NCBI GenBank assembly: GCA_963920765.1
Contig: OY987247.1
Span: forward strand, 20,246,471 to 20,310,470
Direction of reading: 5' to 3'
Origin: Ulota crispa
Lineage: Eukaryota; Streptophyta; Bryopsida; Orthotrichales; Orthotrichaceae
Length of the DNA stretch: 64,000 nt
Under the pieces are notes generated by a model, which did no database searches, was not told where the DNA came from, and saw nothing but the letters and a program-made list of their open reading frames with translations. The position numbers were made by a program, and so were the translations under genes. This document shows positions 25,221 to 35,125 of this stretch, piece by piece; position 1 is the first letter of the stretch; every line of letters begins with the position of its first letter.

Positions 25221-26579
25221 ATTCATAGAATTCAAAAGTTGGTTGGATTGGGTCAAAAGGAGACATTCTATTTGAAAGTTCAAACGTGTACTAATTTTAA
25301 GGTTTTCAACATCAATTGATTTGGCAAATAATAAATTTTACAACAATGGCCAGCGGGGAAGTGCTTGTTTTTAGAAAATTGTTTCTGGCATGATTTAGCT
25401 TAGATGGAGATAATTCAAATTAGGGTGAAAAGGAGGATTTCTCTCCTATTTGACATTCTTGTTTGGTTTAGGGGTTTAAACATTTTCTTGCCTGTCAAAT
25501 AGCCTACAATGTAGCGATTTTAAAATGGAGGTGGATTTAGTGTTTAACTCTCCTAAACAACACAACGTGCCGCTGTGACCAATACATGGTGTTGAAGACA
25601 TTTTGGTGGGTGGTTTGGTGTGGGCTCTAGAGGTGTTGGTATTGATGCTCTCCTTGATAACATGAGATGCTTGGCAATTGCAACTGATCGTTGTGCAAAT
25701 TTCATGAATCAATTATACCTCTATTGGTCTACAATGTACGTATTTTTTATGCAAGGTGCTTGACCCGGAAAAGAATGGGGTGTCAGGATGGGGACGCATC
25801 TGTCGACGTTCCTTGCTGGCATCAGGTGAGAGGTTTTTTGGCGGGAGAGATTATGGAGAGAATTGGGGCTGCAAGAAGTTGATATTAAATTTGGGAGTGT
25901 GATTAGAACTTCCGGAAGAAAAAATAGAGATCTAGTGCAAGTCATTTCCATTATTTGTCAAATTTGCTGATCTTGAATTATTCTCCCTTAAGCCTTGCGA
26001 GTTGCTACTTGGGTGCTCCTAGGTGAACATCCTGTCCCTGCTCTCAGTATTCCATAGCATGTAGGAGGCCTCGGGATCAAGCTGTTGCCATTGGGGTACA
26101 GTGGATGGAGAGACGTTGATGCAACTTTGATATTGAGCTTGCGCAGACTGGCTGAATCATAAAGTGCACCTGGGTTTAGGGTTTAGGGAGATTTGTGGTT
26201 AGGACGGCCCTTGCCTCATTGAACTTAGAGCCCTTGATTACAAATCAATAACTCAGCCATGGATAGTTTCCAATCTCATTGTAGAGGCGATTTTGCAAAC
26301 AACTAGCTCCTAGGTGATTACTCTAGAGCGCACCTTGTGCACCTTGCTATGCACAGTGAGTATGATGTCATAGAAGTGTCAGGACAAAAACCTAGAATAT
26401 TGATAACAAACATGTTCCACTTTAGAGAGGATAAACTTGTAACATCTTGCATCTTCTACAACCAAGGCAGACGTTGGTACCAAAGGATGCACGGAACTAA
26501 CAATAACCGCAAACTCTTTTGACAAAGCTTCTCTTCTCTCTAAGTGTTTTGATGGAATCCAAGTCAACTTGGGAGTAAA
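25221..26579. other. No gene recognised
   Basis: Spacer. It includes a double telomere-like run GGGTTTAGGGTTTAGGG at 26172-26188. Short frames at 25691-25882 and 26337-26522 match nothing I know. Confidence 0.35.
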
Positions 26580-27135
26580 CTAGACCTGATGCTGCAAATA
26601 TTCTCTTGGTTGCCTTCTCCCACCACTTTCCCAGCCATTGTATGAACTTTCTCCTCCATCTCGTGACTTGCATGAGCCGTGAACACCAGAAGTGTTGTTG
26701 TAGGCTTTCTTGATGTTATCCAAAACCAATCTTCTCCTTGCCCACATTGCTGATCTTGTTGTTGTCAATGTCCATGTGCAAGAGATCATTGATGACCGTG
26801 TGCAAATGCTGGTTTAGGGTATAGGTGGTCAATATGATGCACTTGTAGCTTCTAAGTTCCCCGACCGCCATGACAAACATAATTAACAATTCATAAAACG
26901 TGCTGAACCTGTACGCACATTCTTTCAAACCAATTAGCCAAATCTGGTGTCCTTCATGGTGATCATTCTTCAATCCCCGCCAATTTTGTTACGTACTTGA
27001 GCACACATAGCAGCTGTCATGGCCCAAGGAAAATACAAAACTTGCCATTCTTTTGAGTCACCTGCCCTCTTTGTATGCAACCAAGAAGATCTGCAACTTA
27101 TAGAAATCCTCGGTCAATTCTTCTTGTGACACCTG
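26580..27135 (-). CDS. Possible exon remnants, unrecognised
   Basis: Minus-strand peptides with ordinary amino-acid composition: VSQEELTEDFYKLQIF at about 27060-27133, just after an acceptor-like attgcag, and LKECAYRFSTFYELLIMF, then INDLLHMDIDNNKI at 26716-26973. Two frames and at least one stop are needed to link them. There is no family match, so they could be part of a decayed gene or element. Confidence 0.2.
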
Positions 27136-27543
27136 CAATTGAATTTGGAATTTTGCAATGGACATTGATTGTGTCAATATAAAATAACAATGACATAGAA
27201 GAGGACAATGAAAATAGCGGGACAATTTCTATTTTTTGCTATATGCACAAAAAACAATATTGCAGCATTAACTGTTGCATTCTGCTATAGTTTGATTGAA
27301 TTTGTCCGTAATGGACATTGTATTTATTGAATGATAATATTTTGTTAGGGTCTTAAGAAAATTCTACTCTAGGGACAAATAAACACTAAACAGGTTCTCC
27401 AACAAGAGGACTAAAAAATGTGAAAAATCTAGTGGTTTGCATATTGAATAGTCAAAGTACCAACCAAGCAAAAATTTAAAAACATAAAATTAAAAAGTTT
27501 AATTATAATAACTAGATGAAGATTGTTATACTATATATATATA

Positions 27544-27948
27544 GAGAATTACTATTGTGACACCCTAAATTGCTAATGGGACCCCTCCTCTGAGCATGAA
27601 AGTGTGATTTTTAATGTTGATTTTGCTGATTTTTTTATTTGGATCAAAAGATTTGTTTCACCTTTATCATTCTAAGGCTATACTAAAAATAAAAAGGTGT
27701 GCTTAAATTCCAAACTAAAAATATAGGACTTTTGAGTTACTTAAAGCAAAGATATATCAAAAAGTAGTCTTGGTGCAATAACATTAAAAAAAATTGTATT
27801 TGTCATGTTTTCTTTCAAGGAGGTGATAATGTCATGATTGAATGAATGATGGACCACTTAATAAATCAAAAATAGCACTAAATTATCAAATTTCATGCTT
27901 AGAGGAGGTGTCTTGTTAGCAATTTAAGGTGTCGCTTTAGTAATTTCC
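27544..27948. mobile_element. 405-bp MITE with ~57-bp inverted repeats and TA flanks
   Basis: The left arm contains TGACACCCTAAATTGCTAA and CCCCTCCTCTGAGCATGAAA. The right arm complement contains CGACACCTTAAATTGCTAA and CACCTCCTCTAAGCATGAAA. The arms match along about 57 bp with roughly one mismatch in five. Each end abuts TA in a TATATA tract (27542-27543 and 27949-27950), consistent with TA target duplication, though the AT repeat makes this weak. The interior is AT-rich and non-coding. Confidence 0.75.
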
Positions 27949-27950
27949 TA

Positions 27951-29160
27951 TATATATACATATATATCGTTTTGGTCAAAGAATACAAAAAAGAAATTGA
28001 AACATTACAATAAAGAATATTGTATTCAAAGTCGCATTCATACACAAGAAACAATCCTAAAAATGCTTAAAGAATTTTTTGTACAACAAACAAGTCTTAT
28101 TTCATATGTTTCTTCAATAATTCATACATTCAAGTAGTATTTCAGTATTAGGCTAAACCCTAAATCATGGATATCTCTATAAATTTGCCCAACTTCAAGG
28201 GTATCCATGAAATTTTCTCTTAATTTTTTTGTTGAGGGAGAGGTGAGCTTGGCTCATACGCTAAAAGACATAAACATGGAAAAAAAAGACAAAAATCTAA
28301 ACAAACCAAAGTAAACAAATGGATTTGTGGTGACTGAAAACAAAATCAAACTTTGGGACCTTTCACTTCTCTTCTTAATGAACTACACCAAATTGTGAAT
28401 TTAGGTTGCCTTAACAATTGGATTGCCTTACCTTGGCAAAGTTATCTCATAACTCGCTTTTGGCCACCAAAAGAGACATGCAACTCTCTTCATGCTACAA
28501 TAATTTTTGGTTTTGTCAAAGACCCTAGTTTTTGTGCTACTTGACTTTAAAGCAATTTCATGTTGTGCCCAGCCTAGGTTTGCTTCTTCCATTGTTGATT
28601 ACAATAATTATTGACAAACGTTCCTATAGCCTTAGTAAATATTTTAATAAGTGTCAAATATCAAGAAATTAGTATGGGGCAACTTAAATGCACTCTTTGG
28701 TGTATTTTCTTATGAATGAATTTTGACGCATATTGTGACTAGAGATTTCTTAGTTCCAAATCCTTGTGCTTCTACCACCCATAGCGTTCTTGGAAAAGAA
28801 AGTGAACTTGTAAATTCATCTAAAAGCAACTACAACAATGCAATCTCAAAGTAAGGTGAGCATGGTTGCACACAATTTCCGTGGCCTCATGTGGCTTTGT
28901 TGGACCCAAAAATTGATAACAAACTAAAGGAAATAGGGGACTTTGTCAATTTGAATAGTTCCTTGTCAAAATTCTGTCAATTAAACCACACTTTTCTTGT
29001 AGTGATTCAACTCCATTTTTCAAGGTTGCCAGTCTTTCCAAACTCAAAAACTCACAAGCATTCTTATACAATGAGCAAATTATTGATTTCAATAATTTCA
29101 AAAGAATTTTTGCAAATGACAAAACTCTTATTTCAAATTGTGTAGCTTCATGTTTACAAT
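27951..29160. other. No gene recognised
   Basis: AT-rich spacer downstream (in gene direction) of the TET/JBP-like relic. It may hold a decayed 3' part of that locus: KSPISF- and GSNKAT-like peptides on the minus strand near 28890-28960 are not convincing. Confidence 0.35.
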
Positions 29161-30630
29161 GCCATTAACACCACAGATTCTAATACTAATATCAGATCCC
29201 TCTCTTTACATGGTATACAATTTCTTCATCCTACTCACCAATGTATCGCTACTTTGCATTGATGTTTCTAATTTTGTAAATCCACAATTAGTTTAGGGTT
29301 TAAGGATAGTATAATGATAGTCACCTCTACCCTCCTTATTATCTCTACTATACCATTGCAAGCGCTGAAATCCACAAATGCCTTGTAACTATCCAAGACA
29401 AATTCTCCTCCTTTGCTTTCAAACCCATCCTTTTGGGTTCTTAAATCTCCCAAGTCTTCATTTGTATGACAAATAGGAGGCTACATTCCAAAAGCATAGG
29501 AATTTTCATCTCTATCACAACAAAGCAAATTATGAAAATTACCAATAGTGTATGTTACAGAACTACAAAAAGAACCTTCTTCTTTACGGAGATAATTGAA
29601 TTCAATTTCCTCTAATATAGGAACTCCCTTTTGCGGTTTATTTTTTGTATGATCAGAAGATACGGCAATAAGGAAGAGAATTTCTTACCATACAAGGAAG
29701 AAATCTCTAATATCAAAGTCTGTTGATATGCCCAATTTGTAAGGGTCTAGGGACACCACATTGTCCATTCTCACTTGGAACATATCATCTCAACAAAGGA
29801 CCTTTGTTCATTCTTGTAGTTTGCATAGAAATAAGATCCAAATTAGAACAAATCTTTTGAAATATCAACTAAACAAATGTAAAAATTTTAGTATACATAC
29901 TCATTAACAATAAAGTTTAGATTGAAAGAGATTTGTACCTCCTCTCCATCCAAGTGCAAACACTTTTCCACTTAAATGTGCCCTGTTAACCTTCACCAAG
30001 CTAGCTCCTTTCAATATACCCATAAGAATTATAGTCAATTTTTTGTACTCCTTGAATTTGACTTCATCCATCTTATCACATGGGTGAAACTTTACAATCA
30101 ACACAATCTCTTTGGAAGATGGATCTCAAATCACCACAAGACCACAATGAATCTAAAGATAATCTTTTAGAGCTTTGCCCAAATAGATGGCATCAAGATT
30201 TTCTTCAACTCTTTGCAGTTGAAAAACAAACGCCACCACAAAACATAAATATCATTATTGTTAGTCATAAATGTGAAATATCAACAACAAATTCACTAAT
30301 AAAAATTAACAGAAGAAATAAAAAACTATAGCCCTTTCCACATATAAATTCAAAAATTAGTGAATTGAAAATCATGACTAAAAGATTAATAAAATAAAAA
30401 AACTACAACTTTATACAAGCAATATAAAGAATGTACACTAACAACCAACCACATAAAAGATCAAATATTGGAACGGAGAAGTACTCAAGTTCACCTTTTA
30501 TTTTTGTTTGGACGTGGTCACGTTCTTGGAGCAACTTTTTCTTCTTTTTAGCATTCAAATAAGTATTCCGGCTCTCCTTTTTTTTCTTGGCTTCCCATTT
30601 GTTTTTGCAAGCATAGTTTATTGAGTATCC
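29161..30630 (-). pseudogene. TET/JBP-like 2OG-Fe(II) dioxygenase relic
   Basis: TET/JBP enzymes oxidise methylated bases or thymine in DNA using Fe(II) and 2-oxoglutarate. Read leftwards: a 136-bp basic exon (30495-30630, flanked by gttatag and GTGAAC) with KKKKLLQERDH; then KFHPCDKMDEVKFKEYKKLT and GKVFALGWRGG (to 29939, donor GTACAA), matching the 'GK.(Y/F)A.GWR' block of Tet-like domains; then an exon with GNFHNLLCCDRDENSYAFG (about 29487-29543), aligned with the family's N..H.D.D....FG iron-binding motif; GGEFVLDSY and AFVDFSACNGIVEII (29330-29405); and, after a +1 shift near 29330, GDYHYTI with the distal His at 29314-29316 and FTKLETSMQSS. The first ligand His is Cys here (codon 29520-29522). 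Stops occur at 29481 and 29293, with two more near 30110-30155. It is clearly broken. Recognition rests on motif order only. Confidence 0.6.
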
Positions 30631-30699
30631 CTATAACAAAAATATCAAATATCAAACTTTCAAATTTATACATCATCACATTTACCACATAAATTTGAA

Positions 30700-31140
30700 A
30701 TTCAATTTTTGGTTGATGTTTTGCTAGTCATGGATTTCAAAAATGATTCATAAAAAGCTTAAGAGCCAAGTGTCTTATTGCTCTCTAAATCAAATTTGAA
30801 TTCCAAACAATAATTTGACAAACACGCATTGTTCTAAAACTACTTGAAAACATTAGACAAATTTTAATTCCTAGTTCCCATCAATCAAGAAAGTCAAAAA
30901 AATTAAAACAATATGAAAGTATGGCCTACAACTATCTAGCACAAGCACATTTGTAAAGAGCACCACAAAACAAAACGATGCTTTTGTTTAATTATGCAAA
31001 TCTTGATTTTTGGTTGATGTTGTGTTAATTATGGATTTCAAAAATGATTCATGAAAAGCTAAAGGGCCAAGTGTCCTATGGCTCCGTGAATCATAGTTGA
31101 ATTCCAAACAACAAAACAAACACACATTGTTCTATTCAAA
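30700..31140. repeat. ~140-bp direct repeat, copies ~300 bp apart
   Basis: The segments at about 30705-30840 and 31006-31140 share TTTTTGGTTGATGTT, ATGGATTTCAAAAATGATTC, 'gccaagtgtc.tat.gctc' and 'ttgaattccaaacaa', ending in CATTGTTCTA. They lie just upstream of the TET/JBP-like relic and may mark a duplicated promoter-side segment or an unrelated repeat. Confidence 0.7.
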
Positions 31141-31300
31141 CCAATATGACAAAATACCATCCTTACCAGTTCTCAATCAAAATCTCATCTACCAAGTTCT
31201 TGGTCTCTCTTGCTCTAACAATTTTAAGTCACACAAAGTAGCCATAGGTACATGACCAAAGTCCAATTTGTCCTCTAAAGGGACTACAGTCCTTCATGGG

Positions 31301-32261
31301 TTAATTCCTAAAAGACCAGGGGTGTTTTTTGAGAAAAAATCTCAAAAAGTATCAACTTTTAGTGCATTGCCCACAATTTAAAATAAAAACCTTTTTTCTC
31401 CTTTCCAACCATACAAAAGTGTGTCAAATAGTTAGGTTAATGTGTGCAAAAAAATCGGTCCATTTGACCACGCGGATTGTAAAATTGTAACATTTGAAGT
31501 GAGAAAAATAGCATTTCTTCATTTTTGCAAAACAAGGTCAACCGACTTTGACCCTTCCTTGAATAAAATTTGTGCTCTACACAAATTTGAGCTATTTGAC
31601 CATTTGCAAGTATATGATGTTAGGTTCACTCATGAAATATTTCAGATGCAAATACAGAGTCTAGCTAGTTCTAAATCACCCTCTAATGCAAGGAGGTTTA
31701 GTGAATTGGCAATACAATAATCATTCTTTTATGATTTCTTGTGCAACGTGGAAGTTTTTTATTTGAAAATCTGGAAGGTGAAATGCTGCAAACAAACATT
31801 TGGAATATCTGAAAAAAAGTTTCAAGAGCTTTAGATTTACAGATTGAAAGATAATAGGACTCAAAGTTAGAGGATTTTTTTTCTCTTGAAGTTGCTCAAA
31901 CATAGTTAACAAAGTTTGACTCCCTTTAGAATGTGATGTAAGTCCTCAATTTGTTTATTTTTTTGACAATTGTACACCATGTTTTTATAGTTACATACTT
32001 GCCAAATTTCAAAAATCAATGAGAGTTTTAGCATAATATTCTTCAAAGATGCTCAAACTGCCCAAATTGCCGAATTTCTTTTTGGCAACATAACTTCTGA
32101 TCCGAGCATTCAATTGGGAAAAAATGAGATTTCCATTTGGAAGATACATATTTGCACCTTGTGTAACAATTTCAAAAATATCCAATAAAAATTGACTCCA
32201 TATGACCCTACCCAAGTTCTTAAGTGGCTGTTGAACAGCCATTTGGTCCTTTAGGGATTAA
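31301..32261 (-). mobile_element. TTAA-bounded TIR element, subfamily B
   Basis: The left end is TTAATTCCTAAAAGACCAGG and the right end is the complement of TTAATCCCTAAAGGACCAAA, so both ends sit on TTAA and share about 17 bp. Read on the minus strand, it is homologous along most of its length to 62836-63902: shared words include GTCAAACTTTGTTAACT, TCTAAAGCTCTTGAA and AAAAATGAAGAAATG. It is non-autonomous, because only short broken frames occur. TTAA targets with CCCTAAAGG-type ends recall piggyBac elements (TTAA plus CCCTAGAAAG), which is an inference. Confidence 0.75.
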
Positions 32262-34012
32262 GGTGATTCTCTTCCTCCCTATTTTTAGAGAAAAAGCTAC
32301 TTTTATGCATTTTATTGTACCCTATGTTTATTTCTAATTGGTTAATATGGGTAATTGTCAGCACTCTAAATCCTATTGAGGTTGTTGGTCAGAGGACGGT
32401 ATACAAAATGCTATTGAAATCACAATAAATAAAAGGTCCCAATTCAAACAAACACATGTCAAAATTGCAAATTAATTAATTCAACGCAAACACAAATCCT
32501 AAAAAGTACATGGGAGAGTCCGTACCATATTGCAAAATGAATATAAGCTTACAAGCGTTCATGACTTGACATTGTGTTTAGAAACTCAACCCTGTGAATT
32601 AGGGGGTTTCTAGTATCTCAAAAAAATAGTGAACGAATGGTCGTGAACAAGTTTTTGTTCACTAGTGAAACACCCCAAGAGCTCCTCATGGCTTGTTTAC
32701 TAGTGAACAACATGGAGCCTCTCCCTCCTTGCGTCTCTCGCTAGCTCTGCTTGTGTTCTTGTCGCTCCCACGCCCACGCATGTTTGTGTTGTTGCTTGCC
32801 TCTTGGCTCTCACTCAACGTCTCTGGCTCTTGCTCTGCACCCGTGGCTCTTGCTCCGGGCCTCCTGACAGTTTGGATGCAAAGTTGATTCTCAAGTTAAG
32901 GTCATTCAAGGAATTGCAATGCGCAAGAAGCATGATGGTGGAGCTGAAGAGAACTTGATTAGAAGCAAACAATTGGGGAGGTGAAGGGTTCTAGGTTAGA
33001 AGCAACAATGGTGGAGTTCAAGGGATCCAGGTTTGCTTACAAGACTGGTGATTGTGGGCAAAGGTGAAAGGGTGGTGAGTAGTTCACTACAATTTGGATA
33101 TCTAAATGAGTGATTGCTAGCACATGGACGGTGGCTTGACTAACTTGGGTCACCAATTTCATTCACGTGAATGAAATCAATGGTGAACAACACATCTAAA
33201 ACCCCTTGTTTTTAAGAGCAATTCCATGAATGCAAGATCCAAGTCCATGAACTCTAACTCCAACATCGTATGCAACAATTGTGGTTTATGGTTTAGGGAT
33301 TTGGGTGTGTGTTTCAGCCATTACAGCAACACAAATCATGTAAGTACAAAGATGAAAGTTTTGTAGTGATCATACGAAGAAGGGGTTACCACTCACAACA
33401 AAGAAACATGGAACCAACTCAGTTAACAATTTGCCATGAACAAGGATAAGAGCATATTAGTTATAAAAATGGTCCTTCAAAGCTACGCTCCACGATGTTT
33501 AGGTCCAATGCATAGTGCCTTGGACGGTTTAGGGTTTGGTAGTACTTGTGAACGGGCCTCACATGATGCCAATAATAGTCTTCTCAGGTCTTCCAACGTC
33601 AAGTCTTCAAAGCAGCACTGCGGATTAGGGTACATCTTCTAGAGGGCATTGCAAAGTCTAAACCTAGAACATCATGACTAGGGATCCCAAAACCGGTAGT
33701 AAAGGGAAGTTTGTATATCCCACCTTTCTTTGAGCTGAACCCGTAAGTCAACTAGAGTCTCTCTCCATCCCCTGCCTCCCTAGTCCCAATACACTCGAGT
33801 GACGCAATCTCATCACCCAATTAGTATAAAGCTTACGTTTAGGGTCCCCATCATATCATGAATTCAAAGCAAGAGAACTACAGATATGTAAAATACCACC
33901 TACAATTCTGGCGGCATGGCTCAAGATCTTTAAATCGTATCATATATTGATCATAAATCCTTATTGCAAGAACTATCTGAATGCAAATAATCAGCCTTGT
34001 ACAAATTCAAAA
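32262..34012. other. No gene recognised
   Basis: Spacer with a few TTTAGGG-like motifs (33290 and 33530). Short frames such as 32693-32887 and 33436-33642 are unsupported. The small palindrome around TTCATTCACGTGAATGAA at about 33170 contains a CACGTG core of the G-box type, but there is no gene beside it. Confidence 0.35.
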
Positions 34013-34656
34013 GGGGAAATCACAAAATAAGTAACAAAGAAAGACATTATAGTTTGGGTAACGGTTTGAGAGTAATTACAATTTGGGTAACAAATTGCGA
34101 TAACCTCATTGGCAATTGTTGAGGGCACAAGCTGTTGAAGCCAATGTTGACTACAATATTGCCAAGTGGTCATTGGTAGCGATCCTTGTTCTCTTCGTTG
34201 TGCTTAGTCACAACCCTTGCTTGCACTTAGCCGCCGCCAACGTTTGCCAAACTATTGTAAATCACACACTATCAAAGAACAATCACTTACTTTTTGCTCA
34301 CATGTACCACTTTGGAACTTCAACCTCACACGCTCAAGGGTCATGTCTCACTCAAACATGCTTTGCACACCGTCTTCCAACATAAGTTGATTCATAAGTA
34401 GCGATTGAATATCAATCAGATGGTGCATTATGCACATCCTTGATAGAGATGCAAGCAAAAGGTAAGTGATTATCTCCACTAAGAGAACAAGGATCACAAC
34501 CAATGACTAGACGCCAGCTTCAACAACTTGTGCCCTCTTGATAGTTGCTATATGTATTGAAGTTATTGGATTTTGTCACCCAAATTGTAATTATTTTCAA
34601 ACCATTACACAAATTGTAATTTCTTTCCTTTTTGTTACTCATTTTGTGATTTCCCC
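34013..34656. mobile_element. 644-bp Mutator-like miniature element with perfect 9-bp TSD
   Basis: Long inverted repeats begin GGGGAAATCACAAAATAAGT on the left and GGGGAAATCACAAAATGAGT on the complement of the right. They continue, with gaps, through ATTACAATTTGGGT, GAGGGCACAAG, GTTGAAGC and GATCCTTGTTCTCTT, so each arm is close to 190 bp. The nine bases outside each end are identical: AATTCAAAA at 34004-34012 and at 34657-34665. Long TIRs plus a 9-bp duplication are the signature of Mutator-like elements. There is no transposase, so this is a non-autonomous element. The intact duplication suggests a younger insertion than most of the window. Confidence 0.9.
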
Positions 34657-34789
34657 AATTCAAAATTCAAGCTAGTTGAATGCAAAGAGAGTCCTCACAT
34701 GAACAATTATGTGCACACCAGCGTCGATATTGGAAAGACAATAGAAACTCTATTGTTAAAAAAAAAATTACAGTGCAAGACACTGCCAA

Positions 34790-35125
34790 TTAACCTACAA
34801 TACTCCAAACAAGCATCCAAGCGCAATCAAGCAGCCCAAAACCTAATCGGCCTGCCTTAAGCCCATAATACCGGCTTAAGATATGTTCAAGCCAACCAAC
34901 GCACAATACTCCAAAGAAACGTCCAACTTGGGAGAGCAGCCTAGAGCCTGAATGGCTCTAAGCGCATACTTCTGGCATACAATACATTCAAGCTAACCAA
35001 CCCACAACACTCCAAACAAATATCCAAGCTCGGAAGAGCAGCCCAAAGCCCAAGTGGCTCAAAGCGCATACTCTTGGCGTAAGATACATTCAAGCCAACC
35101 AACCCACAATACTCCAAACAAACAT
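34790..35125. repeat. ~102-bp tandem repeat, ~3.3 copies
   Basis: The anchor CAATACTCCAAACAA (or a variant) recurs at about 34798, 34905, 35005 and 35108. Units share 'agcagccYaNagcc', 'ggcttaagatatgttcaagcc' or variants, and AACCAACCCACAA. Copies differ by many substitutions. The array follows 130 bp after the Mutator-like element. Confidence 0.8.

Noticed and set aside
13454-26188. Interstitial telomere or former chromosome end
   Set aside because: The TTTAGGG runs are at most three units and separated by ordinary sequence; no long array exists that would mark a telomere fusion.
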